A DNA stretch of 64,000 nucleotides from Pelomonas asaccharophilus_A (GTDB lineage: Bacteria > Pseudomonadota > Gammaproteobacteria > Burkholderiales > Burkholderiaceae_C): contig NZ_JAVDXV010000009.1 in the NCBI RefSeq assembly GCF_031458115.1, forward strand, positions 332,016 to 396,015, given 5' to 3'. Within the stretch, counting starts at the first letter, position 1; the number at the start of each line of letters is the position of its first letter. Below, in pieces: positions 1 to 8,884 of the stretch. The notes beneath the pieces are model-generated. The model did no database searches, was not told where the DNA came from, and saw only the letters and a list, made by a program, of their open reading frames with translations. Position numbers and translations under genes: made by a program.

Positions 1-278
1 GGCGCCCAGGCCTGCCGCACCCGCTTCGCGAAGGGCGCTTTGCCGTCCTGAGTTACATCGGGTTCAGCCTGCCTTCGCGGTAATTTCCGACTGATTTCGC
101 TATCACGAGGCGCCACAAGCGGCGCCCGCATGGCGTCATTCCTGTTTTGCATAACGTTGGCAACGCCTGAAGTTACGGCGTGATTACATTGGCTCAAGCA
201 ACCCGGCCCGAGGCCCGGTGTGCTTGGGCCAGCTCCGATTGGGTTGTCCCAAACACATCCCACGATTGGAGCTTTCCC
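1..278. other. Upstream region of pckG
   Basis: This is mostly non-coding sequence. Bases 1-51 are open in frame 1 and end in TGA at 49-51, so they could be the last 16 codons of a gene lying off the left edge; this is too short to identify. A GC-rich inverted repeat (GGCGCC ... GGCGCC) lies near 113-130, without a T tract. The pckG reading frame is open from a GTG at 180, but that start has no ribosome site. I could not assign a convincing -35/-10 pair. Confidence 0.4.
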
Positions 279-2150
279 ATGAACCAACCCGCCATGCAGG
301 GCCTGCGGCTGAACCTGCCTGCCTATGTGAAGAACGCCAGGCTGATCGCCTGGGTCGCCGAGATTGCGGCGCTGACCGAAGCGGCCGACGTCTACTGGTG
401 CGACGGCAGCACCGACGAGTACCAGCGCCTGTGCGACCAGCTCGTGGCCGCCGGCACCTTCAAGAAGCTGAACCCGGCGCTGCGCCCAGGCAGCTACCTG
501 GCCAACTCCGACCCCAGCGACGTGGCCCGCGTCGAGGACCGCACCTTCATCTGCACGGCCACCAAGGATGAGGCCGGTCCCACCAACAACTGGATGGCCC
601 CGGCCGAGATGCGCACGCTGCTGCAGACCGGCGACCAGGCGCTGTTCAAGGGCTGCATGCGCGGCCGCACGCTGTACGTCGTGCCGTTCAGCATGGGCCC
701 GCTGGGCTCGCCCATCGCCCACATCGGCGTGGAGCTGAGCGACAGCCCCTATGTGGCCGTCAACATGCGCACGATGACGCGCATGGGCCGCGCCGTCATC
801 GAGCTGCTGGGCACCGACGGCGAGTTCGTGCCCTGCGTGCACACCGTGGGGGCGCCGCTGGAAGCTGGGCAGGCCGACGTGAGCTGGCCCTGCAACAAGA
901 CCAAGTACATCGTCCACTACCCCGAGACGCGCGAGATCTGGTCGTACGGCTCCGGCTACGGCGGCAATGCGCTGCTGGGCAAGAAGTGCTTCGCGCTGCG
1001 CATCGCGTCCACGATGGGCCGCGACCAGGGCTGGCTGGCCGAGCACATGCTGGTGCTGGGCGTGGAAAGCCCCACGGGCCAGAAGCGCCACGTGGCCGCC
1101 GCCTTCCCCAGCGCCTGCGGCAAGACCAACTTCGCCATGCTGATCCCGCCCGCCGCCTTCGACGGCTGGAAGATCACCACCATCGGCGACGACATCGCCT
1201 GGATCAAGCCGGGCGCCGACGGCCGCCTGTACGCGATCAACCCCGAGGCAGGTTACTTCGGCGTCGCGCCGGGCACGAACTCGCACACCAACCCCAACTG
1301 CATGGACAGCCTGGCGCGCGACGTGATCTTCACGAACGTGGCGTTGACCGATGACGGCGACGTCTGGTGGGAGGGCATGACCGACACGCCGCCGGCCCAC
1401 TGCATCGACTGGCAGGGCAAGGACTGGACCCCGGCCATCGCGAAGGAAACAGGCGCCAAGGCCGCCCACCCGAACGCGCGCTTCACGGTCGCCGCGACCA
1501 ACAACCCCGCGCTGGACGCCAACTGGGACAACCCCGCCGGCGTGGCCATCGACGCCTTCATCTTCGGAGGCCGCCGCTCCACCACCGTGCCGCTGGTGAC
1601 CGAGGCGCGTGACTGGACCGAGGGCGTCTACATGGCCGCCACCATGGGCAGCGAGACCACCGCGGCCGCCGCCGGCCAGCAGGGCATCGTGCGCCGCGAC
1701 CCGTTCGCGATGCTGCCCTTCATGGGCTACAACATGGCCGACTACTTCCAGCACTGGCTGGACCTGGGCAAGCGGCTGCAGCTGTCGGGCGCCGAGCTGC
1801 CCCAGATCTATTGCGTCAACTGGTTCCGCAAGGGCGCCGACGGCAAGTTCGTCTGGCCCGGCTACGGCGAGAACATGCGCGTGCTGAAATGGATGCTGGA
1901 CCGCCTGGACGGCAACGGCGGCGGCAGCGAAAACGTGTTCGGCGTGACACCCGGCTACACCGACCTGAACTGGCAAGGCCTGGACTTCTCGCAGGCGCAG
2001 TTCGACGCCGTCACCCGCATCGCCGCCGACGAATGGCAGGCCGAGATGAAGCTGCACGCCGAGTTGTTCGAGCAGCTGGGCGCCAAAGTCCCCACCGAGT
2101 TGTTGCAAACCAAGGCGGCCATCCAGGCCCGCCTGGCCGAACTGGACTGA
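279..2150 (+). CDS. pckG: Phosphoenolpyruvate carboxykinase (GTP)
   Basis: This cytosolic gluconeogenic enzyme converts oxaloacetate plus GTP to phosphoenolpyruvate, CO2 and GDP. The 623-residue length fits the GTP-dependent family (about 600-620). The kinase-1a/P-loop with its reactive cysteine, FPSACGKTN, is at about residues 276-284, and the conserved FGGRRSTTVPLV segment is near 428-439. I chose the ATG at 279 because GGAG sits at 268-271, 7 bases upstream; the frame extends to a GTG at 180 that lacks such a site and would add 33 non-conserved residues. It is monocistronic, with a strong terminator after it. The family assignment is secure. Confidence 0.97.
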   Translation: MNQPAMQGLRLNLPAYVKNARLIAWVAEIAALTEAADVYWCDGSTDEYQRLCDQLVAAGTFKKLNPALRPGSYLANSDPSDVARVEDRTFICTATKDEAGPTNNWMAPAEMRTLLQTGDQALFKGCMRGRTLYVVPFSMGPLGSPIAHIGVELSDSPYVAVNMRTMTRMGRAVIELLGTDGEFVPCVHTVGAPLEAGQADVSWPCNKTKYIVHYPETREIWSYGSGYGGNALLGKKCFALRIASTMGRDQGWLAEHMLVLGVESPTGQKRHVAAAFPSACGKTNFAMLIPPAAFDGWKITTIGDDIAWIKPGADGRLYAINPEAGYFGVAPGTNSHTNPNCMDSLARDVIFTNVALTDDGDVWWEGMTDTPPAHCIDWQGKDWTPAIAKETGAKAAHPNARFTVAATNNPALDANWDNPAGVAIDAFIFGGRRSTTVPLVTEARDWTEGVYMAATMGSETTAAAAGQQGIVRRDPFAMLPFMGYNMADYFQHWLDLGKRLQLSGAELPQIYCVNWFRKGADGKFVWPGYGENMRVLKWMLDRLDGNGGGSENVFGVTPGYTDLNWQGLDFSQAQFDAVTRIAADEWQAEMKLHAELFEQLGAKVPTELLQTKAAIQARLAELD

Positions 2151-2180
2151 CCGCCGCCACCGCGACGATCTCCCCGCCAC

Positions 2181-2205
2181 GGGCGCCCACAAGGCGCCCG
2201 TTTTT
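2181..2205 (+). terminator. Rho-independent terminator of pckG
   Basis: A perfect 7-bp stem, GGGCGCC / GGCGCCC, closes a CACAA loop and is followed by G and five T. It begins 31 bases after the pckG stop codon. Confidence 0.88.
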
Positions 2206-2284
2206 CATGGCCGCGCCACGCCCCTTATTCGAAGGTGGGCCGGCGGCCGGCCCGTCATCACCTGCGGCTAAGCTGGCGGCCGAC

Positions 2285-2968
2285 ATGCCCGACGACCGCC
2301 CCGCGCTCAACGCCGCCGCTTTCGCCCGCTGCCTTCCCTTCGTGGTCTTCATGGCCTTGCTGGCGCTGCGGGGCTACCTGCCCGCCAACCTCGGCATCGA
2401 TGCGCGCTGGATCTACGGCGGCCAGACCCTCGTCGTCGCCGGCCTGCTGGCCTGGTACTGGCGCGAGTACGGCGAGCTGGTGCGCCAGAACCTGCCCGAA
2501 GCGCGCGAGACCGGCTGGGCCGTCGTCGTGGGCATCGCCGTGTTCGCGATCTGGGTGCAGCTGGACGCGCCGTGGATGCAACTGGGCAGCGCCACCGCCA
2601 GCTTCGTGCCGCTGGATGACCAGGGCCAGCCCATCTGGGCGCTGATCGCGCTGCGGCTGGCCGGCGCGGCGCTGGTGGTGCCGGTCATGGAGGAGCTGTT
2701 CTGGCGCAGCTTCCTGATGCGCTGGATACAGCAACCCCGCTTCGAGGGCGTGGACCCGCAGCGTGTGGGCCTGCGCGCCATCGTGCTGTCCACCTTCGTC
2801 TTCACGCTGGCCCACACGCTGTGGCTGGCCGCCGTCGTCGCCGGCCTGGCCTATGCGTGGCTGTACCGCTGGAGCGGCAAGCTGTGGACGGCCGTCATCG
2901 CGCACGCGGTGACCAACGCGCTGCTGGGCGCCTACGTCATCGCGACCGGCCGTTGGGAGTTCTGGTGA
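2285..2968 (+). CDS. CPBP-type (CAAX protease-like) membrane protein, PEP-CTERM-associated type
   Basis: This is a 227-residue polytopic inner-membrane protein with about six hydrophobic segments. It carries the three CPBP/Abi metalloprotease motifs: EELFWR at about residues 136-141, a His in LAHTLW at about 177, and HAVTN at about 207-211. The sequence resembles the CAAX-protease-related family that co-occurs with exosortase/PEP-CTERM systems, and three PEP-CTERM proteins lie in this window, though no exosortase does. There is no Shine-Dalgarno before the ATG; a TAAGCT hexamer sits 10 bases upstream. The 3' end overlaps the convergent regulator gene by 32 bases. A protease role is inferred from the motifs. 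Confidence 0.8.
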   Translation: MPDDRPALNAAAFARCLPFVVFMALLALRGYLPANLGIDARWIYGGQTLVVAGLLAWYWREYGELVRQNLPEARETGWAVVVGIAVFAIWVQLDAPWMQLGSATASFVPLDDQGQPIWALIALRLAGAALVVPVMEELFWRSFLMRWIQQPRFEGVDPQRVGLRAIVLSTFVFTLAHTLWLAAVVAGLAYAWLYRWSGKLWTAVIAHAVTNALLGAYVIATGRWEFW

Positions 2969-3713
2969 GCCCTAAGCCAGGTCGTTCGAGGTCTCTGAAC
3001 GCTTCAAACACCCACGACCGCAGCCCGATGACCACGCTGTAAGGCCGCTTCTCGGAGACCGGCAGCTTCTGGTCCAGCAGGTGCTGGCGCGCGAAGTCGT
3101 CGGCGGTGCGCTGCAGCCGCTCGGCCAGCTCGCGCGCATGGCCGGCGCCGAACTCGCCGTGCACCAGCGTCAGCAACTCGCCCTCGCCGTCGAAGCCACC
3201 GGCGAAGAAGTCGGCCATGACCCGCTCGCGGAAGAACTGCATGACAGGCCCTTGAGGCCGCCAGCGCAGCGTCTTGGCCACCTTGAGCTTGTAGCGGTTG
3301 TGCGGCCGCAGCTCGATCACACCCAGCCGGTCCAGCTTGACCAGCGCCGCCACGGCGTCCGCCTCGCTGAGCCGGTAGCGGGCCAGCACGTCCTCCAGCG
3401 CCCACAGGCTGAGGCAGCAGATGGCCACCAGCAGCAGCTTCGGGTCGGCCACGACGGCCTTCTCCTGCTCCAGGCTCAGCTCGCGTTGCGCCGGCGCCTC
3501 GCGCGCCAGCCGCGCGGCCAGCTCGGCGAAGTCCAGTTTCAACACGCGGCAGATCTCGTCCACGCGTGACAACGGCATCTCGCCGCCGGGTGCCAGCATG
3601 CGCTTCACGCTGGATTCCGACAGTTCCAGCGCCTGCGCCAGCTCGGCATAGCTCAGCCCCTGGCTCTTCAGCTCGGCCTTGATCAGGGCCACGAGAGATT
3701 GCGTGCTCGACAT
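2937..3713 (-). CDS. XRE-like helix-turn-helix transcriptional regulator
   Basis: This 258-residue cytosolic protein begins with an XRE/Cro-type HTH (about residues 8-62: SLVALIKAEL, YAELAQALELSESSVKRML). A long helical C-terminal domain of unknown fold follows. The ATG at 3713 puts the HTH directly at the N-terminus, as is usual; the frame stays open further upstream but that part is low-complexity. TACCGT lies 8 bases before the ATG and no ribosome site is visible, suggesting a leaderless message. It converges with and overlaps the CPBP gene, and runs divergently from the amidohydrolase. Its target genes are unknown. Confidence 0.75.
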   Translation of the reverse strand: MSSTQSLVALIKAELKSQGLSYAELAQALELSESSVKRMLAPGGEMPLSRVDEICRVLKLDFAELAARLAREAPAQRELSLEQEKAVVADPKLLLVAICCLSLWALEDVLARYRLSEADAVAALVKLDRLGVIELRPHNRYKLKVAKTLRWRPQGPVMQFFRERVMADFFAGGFDGEGELLTLVHGEFGAGHARELAERLQRTADDFARQHLLDQKLPVSEKRPYSVVIGLRSWVFEAFRDLERPGLGLTRTPNGRSR

Positions 3714-3840
3714 GGGCGCGAACGGTAGCGCATGGCGGCACCCACGGGCGCGGGCATCGCGCCGCATTGACAAAAACGAGGGCGCCGGCGGCCCCGGCGC
3801 TGACAGTCGCGCCCCACGCCAACCACCTCCTTCTCGCCCC

Positions 3841-5064
3841 ATGCTTTCTCGACGCCACCTGCTGTGCTGCGGCGCCGCCGCCGGCCTGTTCACCTCGCTC
3901 GCATCGCCCGCCCGCGCCGGCCTCGCCAACCCCTGCCGCAGCGGCATCCCCGACGCGCTGCGGCCGCTGCTCGCACGAGCCTTTGAAGGGCTGGACCCGC
4001 AGCAACTATGGGACGTGCACACCCATCTGCTTGGCACCGGCGACTCCGGCTCCGGCTGCACCGTCAATGCCACGCTGAGCCAGTGGTGGCACCCGGTCGA
4101 GATGCTGCGCAAGCGCTTCATCCTGAACGCCGCCTGCGTGCCGGCCGACGCGCCCAGCGTGGACCGCGCCTATGTGCAGCGGCTGCGCGCGCTGGCCGAC
4201 GAGTTCCCGGACGGCGCGCGCTGGATGCTGTTCGCGTTCGACCATGCCTGCGACGACGCCGGCCTCCCGCACGCCGCGCACACGACCTTCCACGTGCCCG
4301 ACGCCTATGCCGCGCGCATCGCGGCCGAACATGCGCAGCGCTTCGCCTGGGTGGCGTCCATCCATCCGTACCGGCCCGACGCGTTGCAGCGGCTCGACGC
4401 CGCGATCAGCGGCGGCGCGGTCGCGCTGAAGTGGCTGCCGTCCAGCATGAACATAGCCCTGCACGACCCGCGGCTGCGCCCCTTCTACGACCGCCTGGCC
4501 GCCACACGCCTGCCCGTCATCGTGCACTGCGGCGAGGAGCGCGCCGTGCCGGGCGCCGGCCGCGACGAGCTGGGCAACCCGCTGCTGGTGCGCGCGGCGC
4601 TGGAGCGCGGCGTGCGCGTCGTCATCGCGCACTGCGCATCGCTGGGCCATGCGTTGGACCTGGACCAGAAGCGCCCCCGCGAGGTGCCCGCCTTCTCGCT
4701 GTTTGCCCGCCTGATGGACGAGGACTGGGGCGGCCGGCTGCTGGGAGACATCTCCGTCGTGCTGCAGACCAACCGCGAACCCGAGGTCGGCCGCACGCTG
4801 CTGACGCGGGAAGACTGGCACCTGCGCCTGCTGCATGGCTCGGACTACCCACTGCCGGGCATCCCGGCCGCCGTGCGCCTGCCCAAACTCGTTGACATCG
4901 GCCTGCTCGACGCCGTCGACGCGCCCGCACTGGCCCAGTTGCGCGAGCACAACCCGCTGCTGTTCGACCTGGCGCTGAAACGCCTAGCCCGCTGCCGCGG
5001 CGCCGCGTTCCCGGCAGCGGTTTTTGCGACCCGTCCGCACTTCGAACGCGCGGCAGCGTCATGA
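3841..5064 (+). CDS. Tat-exported amidohydrolase family protein
   Basis: This 407-residue protein starts with a twin-arginine-like signal (SRRHLLCCGAAAG, cleavage near ASPARA-G), so it is probably periplasmic. The mature part looks like an amidohydrolase-2 (metal-dependent TIM-barrel) enzyme: VHTH at about residues 59-62, IVHCGEE near 227-233, IAHCAS near 262-267, and HGSDYP near 332-337 with the catalytic-type Asp. The substrate cannot be read from the sequence. The ATG at 3841 was chosen because it begins the signal peptide; the longer open frame from 3679 overlaps the divergent regulator's start. Confidence 0.82.
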   Translation: MLSRRHLLCCGAAAGLFTSLASPARAGLANPCRSGIPDALRPLLARAFEGLDPQQLWDVHTHLLGTGDSGSGCTVNATLSQWWHPVEMLRKRFILNAACVPADAPSVDRAYVQRLRALADEFPDGARWMLFAFDHACDDAGLPHAAHTTFHVPDAYAARIAAEHAQRFAWVASIHPYRPDALQRLDAAISGGAVALKWLPSSMNIALHDPRLRPFYDRLAATRLPVIVHCGEERAVPGAGRDELGNPLLVRAALERGVRVVIAHCASLGHALDLDQKRPREVPAFSLFARLMDEDWGGRLLGDISVVLQTNREPEVGRTLLTREDWHLRLLHGSDYPLPGIPAAVRLPKLVDIGLLDAVDAPALAQLREHNPLLFDLALKRLARCRGAAFPAAVFATRPHFERAAAS

Positions 5065-5171
5065 AACGCTACTTCGCGGCGCTCGCCACGCGCCTCGGCA
5101 CTATTCCCGAGGGCACGCCCCGCACCTTCGCGCAACATCGCGGCCATTCCAACCCACAGGGAAGTCCCTCC

Positions 5172-5639
5172 ATGTCCTCCACCCCTTACATCCGTCGCGA
5201 CACCAGTGCCTGGCGCCTGCAGGTCTGGATCTCCTTCGGCCTCAGCGTGATGCTGTGCGGCTCGGGCCTGGCCTGGCTGCCGGGGCAGGACCTGGACCGC
5301 GCGTTCATGGTGATGGGCTATGTGTTCTGCCTGTCCACCGCCTTCGCGCTGGCCAAGTTCATCCGCGACAACCAGGACCGCAGCGTCGACACGCCGATGT
5401 GGCGCATCGTCGTCTGGGCCGGCTTCGTGCTGGCCATGAGCCTGACGGGCTGGGGCCTGTGGCGCATGGAGATCCAACCCGTCTGGAAAGCCTACCTGGG
5501 CGTCAGCTGGCTCTACCTCATCTCGAACGTATTCACGCTGGCCAAGATGCTGCGTGACGCACACGAGGCCGACCTGATGGAAGCGCGCCTGCAGGGCCGT
5601 CGGGAAGCCGCCGTGCAGCCCGACAACGGCAACGCCTGA
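5172..5639 (+). CDS. YiaA/YiaB-family inner membrane protein
   Basis: This 155-residue integral membrane protein has four hydrophobic segments arranged as two YiaAB repeats. Each repeat ends in the family hallmark: FALAKFIRDNQD in the first and FTLAKMLRDAHE in the second. Its molecular function is unknown in any organism I can name. The ATG at 5172 is preceded by a GGAAG-like site; an in-frame ATG at 5061 overlaps the amidohydrolase stop but would add an unrelated Arg/Pro-rich leader. It lies in the same orientation as the genes on both sides. Confidence 0.85.
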   Translation: MSSTPYIRRDTSAWRLQVWISFGLSVMLCGSGLAWLPGQDLDRAFMVMGYVFCLSTAFALAKFIRDNQDRSVDTPMWRIVVWAGFVLAMSLTGWGLWRMEIQPVWKAYLGVSWLYLISNVFTLAKMLRDAHEADLMEARLQGRREAAVQPDNGNA

Positions 5640-5655
5640 TCTCCTGGAGTCAATC

Positions 5656-6096
5656 ATGAAGAAGCTGTTCGCCACCACCGCCCTGGCCCTGGCCTTGTGC
5701 CAGTCCGCCCACGCCCAGCTGACGCCGTCCGAGATGAGCGCGGCCTTGTCCGTTGCGCCCATCGCGCTGTCGGTCGGCGCGGTCAGCGCCACCGGCGCCG
5801 CACTGAGCGCGGTGCCCGCGGGCCTGCTGTCGGCCGGCGTCACGCTTACCGTGGTCAGCGTCGAGATCGTCGGCGACGCCACGGTGTGGGTGCTGCAGCG
5901 CGCGTCCGACGGCGCCCGCATCAGCCTGCGTACCTCGGGCAAGCTGGCCGAGGGCGTCGTCGTGTCCACCGGCGCGGCCGTGGTGGTGTCGGTCATCGGC
6001 GCGGGCGCCATCCTGTCCGCCGCCGGCAACGTCATCGCGTTCATCCCCAACGAGATCGGCAAGGCCTTGCTGCACAACGAGCGGGTCAGCCGTTGA
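5656..6096 (+). CDS. Secreted small protein upstream of DUF2145 gene
   Basis: This 146-residue protein has a clear Sec signal peptide (MKKLFATTALALALCQSAHA-Q). The mature part is rich in Ala/Val/Ser/Gly, with two long hydrophobic stretches (about residues 30-75 and 100-130), so it may associate with a membrane. CTGGAG sits 8 bases before the ATG. The stop codon overlaps the start of the DUF2145 gene, implying translational coupling and a joint function. I do not recognise a named family. Confidence 0.75.
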   Translation: MKKLFATTALALALCQSAHAQLTPSEMSAALSVAPIALSVGAVSATGAALSAVPAGLLSAGVTLTVVSVEIVGDATVWVLQRASDGARISLRTSGKLAEGVVVSTGAAVVVSVIGAGAILSAAGNVIAFIPNEIGKALLHNERVSR

Positions 6097-6884
6097 AGCT
6101 GGTGAAGCTGGCTCTTGCCATCGCCGCGCTGGCGCTTGCAACGGCGGCCCATGCCGGCCGCCCCTGCGAGGAGCGGCCGCAGACCACGCGCCAGATCGAG
6201 CAAGGCCTGAACCTCGCGCAGGCCACGGCCAAGAAGCTGGACGACAGCGGCGCGCAGGTGCTGATCCTGGCCCGCGCGGGCCAGGACTTGTCCAAGTACG
6301 ACCTGCGCTGGTCGCACGTGGGCTTTGCCTACAAGGACACGAACCAGCAGCCCGCCGTCTGGCGCGTGCTGCACAAGCTCAACCATTGCGGCACCGACCA
6401 TGCGGCGCTGTTCCGCCAGGGCCTGGGCGAGTTCTTCCTCGACAACCCGCACCGCTACGAGGCGGCCTTCGTCGCGCTCAAGCCCGAGCTGCAGCAGGCG
6501 CTGCTGCCGGTGCTGATGGACAACACCCGCGCGCAGCGCTTCAACGAGCGCCGCTACAGCATGGTGGCCTATGTGTGGGGCACCACCTACCAGCAGAGCA
6601 ACCAGTGGGTGCTGGAGACGCTGGCCGGCGCGGCCGGCCCGGGCATCGTCAGCCGCCGCGCCGCGCATGACTGGCTGAAGGCCCAGGGCTACCAGCCCAC
6701 CGACCTGCGCCTGTCCGCTCTGACCCGGCTGGGCGGGCGCATGACCCAGGCCAACATCGCTTTCGACGATCATCCGACCGCGCGCCGCATGACCCGGCAC
6801 ATCGACACCGTCACCGCCGACTCGATGTTCGCGTGGCTGACGCGCGCCGGCCTTTCCGACAACCTGCAACAGGTAACGCCATGA
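6093..6884 (+). CDS. DUF2145 family secreted protein
   Basis: This protein of about 263 residues has a signal peptide ending ATAAHA-G, and its sequence matches the DUF2145 family (LRWSHVGFAYKD, CGTDHAALFRQGLGEFFLD, YQQSNQWVLETLA). The start is uncertain: TTG at 6093 overlaps the previous stop (TTGA), and GTG at 6102 is the alternative. Its stop overlaps the next ATG (ATGA at 6881-6884), so three genes are coupled. SHVGF resembles the His strand of permuted NlpC/P60-like papain-fold proteins, but Ser-Asn occupies the place where those have Cys. A hydrolase role is therefore only a guess. Confidence 0.75.
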   Translation: MKLVKLALAIAALALATAAHAGRPCEERPQTTRQIEQGLNLAQATAKKLDDSGAQVLILARAGQDLSKYDLRWSHVGFAYKDTNQQPAVWRVLHKLNHCGTDHAALFRQGLGEFFLDNPHRYEAAFVALKPELQQALLPVLMDNTRAQRFNERRYSMVAYVWGTTYQQSNQWVLETLAGAAGPGIVSRRAAHDWLKAQGYQPTDLRLSALTRLGGRMTQANIAFDDHPTARRMTRHIDTVTADSMFAWLTRAGLSDNLQQVTP

Positions 6885-8884
6885 CCGATCAAACGACGCC
6901 AACGGGCCCAGCGCCGGGCCGCTCCCAAGCGGGCCCGCATCCCCTCGGGGGATCGGCCGACGTACCCGGCGGACGAGGGGCTCCAGGTCACCCGAACCAG
7001 TTCGCGCTGCTGAAGCAACGCCGCTTCGCACCCTTCTTCTGGACGCAGTTCCTCGGCGCCGCGAACGACAACGTCTTCAAGTTCGCGTTCACGCTGATGG
7101 TGACCTACCAGCTGCAGCTGGAATGGCTGCCGCCCAGCATGGCGGGCCTGGTCATCGGCGCGCTGTTCATCCTGCCCTATGTGCTGTTCTCGGCCACCAG
7201 CGGCCAGCTGGCCGACAAGCACGACAAGGCCAGACTGATGCAGCTGGTGAAGAGCCTGGAGATCGCCATCATGGTGATCGCCGCCTGGGGCTTTTACGCC
7301 GCGCACGTACCGACGCTGCTGGCCTGCGTGTTCCTGATGGGCCTGCACTCCACGCTGTTCGGCCCGGTCAAGTACGCCTACATGCCGCAGCACCTGAACG
7401 AGCGCGAGCTGACCGGCGGCAACGGCATGGTGGAGATGGGCACCTTCGTCGCCATCCTGCTGGGCCAGCTGGCCGGCGGCATCCTGGTGGACACGCCCGT
7501 CGTGGGCCCGCAGCACGTGGCCTGGGCCTGCCTGGCGCTGGCCGTGCTGGGCCGCGTCACCGCGCAGGCGCTGCCGCCCAGCCCGTCGACCGACCCCAAC
7601 CTCGTCATCAACTGGAACCCCTTCACCGAGACCTGGCGCAACCTCAAGCTCGCGCATGAAGGCCTGGCCGTGTTCCGGTCACTGTTGGGCATCTCGTGGA
7701 TGTGGTTCTTCGGCGCCGTGTTCCTCAGCAACTTCCCCGCCTTCGCGAAGGAAGTGCTGCACGGCAGCCCGCAGGTCGCGTCGCTGCTGCTGGCGGTGTT
7801 CTCCATCGGCATCGGCATCGGCTCGCTGCTTTGCGAGATGCTGTCCAAGCGCCATGTGGAGATCGGCCTCGTGCCGCTGGGCGCCATCGGCATGAGCGTG
7901 TTCTCCATCGACCTGTACTTCGCCGCCAGCGGCCTGCCGGCCAGCGCACCGTACAGCGTGTCCGGCTTTCTGGCCCAGCCGGCGCACTGGCGCGTGCTGG
8001 CCGACCTGACGCTGCTGGCGCTGTTCGCCGGCCTCTACAGCGTGCCGATGTATGCGCTGATCCAGTTGCGCGCGCAGCCCACGCACCGGGCGCGCATCAT
8101 CGCGGCCAACAACATCCTGAACGCGATCTTCATGATCGCCAGCTCCATCATCGCCGGCGCGATGCTGGGCGCGGGCATGACCATCCCGCAGATCTTCCTG
8201 GCCGTGGGCATCGCCAACGCGGTGGTGGCGTTCTACATCTTCCTCATCGTGCCCGAGTACCTGCTGCGCTTCGCGGCCTTCGTGCTGACGCGCCTGGTCT
8301 ACCGCTTCAAGATCGTCCATGACGAGCGCATCCCGACGACCGGCCCGGCCGTGCTGGTGTGCAACCACGTCAGCTTCGTCGACGCCGTGCTGCTGATGGC
8401 CGCCAGCCCGCGCCCCATCCGCTTCCTGATGGATCACCAGATCTTCAAGACGCCGGTGCTGGGCTGGATGTTCAAGCTCGCCAAGGCCATTCCCATCGCG
8501 CCGGCCAAGACCGACCCGGCCACCTACGACGCCGCCTTCGCCGCGGCCCGCGCCGTGCTGGCCGACGGCGAGATGGTATGCATCTTCCCGGAGGGCGGCA
8601 TCACCCGCGACGGCGAGCTGCAGCCGTTCAAGGGCGGCGTCATGAAGCTCATCGACGGCATGCCCGACGTGCCCGTCATCCCGATGGCGCTGGGCAACCT
8701 GTGGGGCAGCTATTTCTCGCGGGCGGAGGCCGGCCGGGCGATGGTGAAGCCGCTGCGCCGCGGCATCTGGAGCATGATCAGCCTGACGGTGGACAGTCCG
8801 ATGACGGCGGCCGAGGTCAGTCCCGATGCGCTTCGTTCGCGGGTGGCCGGCCTGCTCGGAACAGGCGCTTCAGCCGCAGCTTGA
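6881..8884 (+). CDS. MFS transporter fused to PlsC-type acyltransferase
   Basis: This is a 667-residue two-domain inner-membrane protein. About residues 45-460 form a 12-helix major-facilitator domain of the lysophospholipid-flippase (LplT-like) kind. About 475-650 form a PlsC acyltransferase with NHVSFVDAV (the NHx4D motif) and FPEGGITRDG. The expected role is inward flipping of lysophospholipid followed by re-acylation. Unlike Aas-type fusions, no acyl-ACP synthetase domain follows. Residues about 8-35 are a Pro/Gly-rich insertion encoded by a repeat-like sequence. The start overlaps the DUF2145 stop (ATGA), and the last 68 bases overlap the convergent gene. Confidence 0.88.
   Translation: MTDQTTPTGPAPGRSQAGPHPLGGSADVPGGRGAPGHPNQFALLKQRRFAPFFWTQFLGAANDNVFKFAFTLMVTYQLQLEWLPPSMAGLVIGALFILPYVLFSATSGQLADKHDKARLMQLVKSLEIAIMVIAAWGFYAAHVPTLLACVFLMGLHSTLFGPVKYAYMPQHLNERELTGGNGMVEMGTFVAILLGQLAGGILVDTPVVGPQHVAWACLALAVLGRVTAQALPPSPSTDPNLVINWNPFTETWRNLKLAHEGLAVFRSLLGISWMWFFGAVFLSNFPAFAKEVLHGSPQVASLLLAVFSIGIGIGSLLCEMLSKRHVEIGLVPLGAIGMSVFSIDLYFAASGLPASAPYSVSGFLAQPAHWRVLADLTLLALFAGLYSVPMYALIQLRAQPTHRARIIAANNILNAIFMIASSIIAGAMLGAGMTIPQIFLAVGIANAVVAFYIFLIVPEYLLRFAAFVLTRLVYRFKIVHDERIPTTGPAVLVCNHVSFVDAVLLMAASPRPIRFLMDHQIFKTPVLGWMFKLAKAIPIAPAKTDPATYDAAFAAARAVLADGEMVCIFPEGGITRDGELQPFKGGVMKLIDGMPDVPVIPMALGNLWGSYFSRAEAGRAMVKPLRRGIWSMISLTVDSPMTAAEVSPDALRSRVAGLLGTGASAAA
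6904..6984 (+). repeat. GC-rich repeat-like insertion within the MFS-PlsC 5' end
   Basis: About 81 bases in frame inside the coding sequence contain several short inverted repeats, such as CCGCT/AGCGG and CCCCTCGGGGG. The encoded stretch has no likeness to transporter sequence; the normal family N-terminus resumes at NQFALLKQRRFAPFF. Boundaries are approximate, and membership of a dispersed repeat family is an inference. Confidence 0.45.

Noticed and set aside
180..278. GTG start for pckG at 180
   Set aside because: No ribosome site and non-family residues; the ATG at 279 has GGAG seven bases upstream and gives standard length.
4845..7031. 728-codon minus-strand open frame
   Set aside because: It crosses five plus-strand genes with signal peptides and coupling overlaps; its translation has no recognisable domain.
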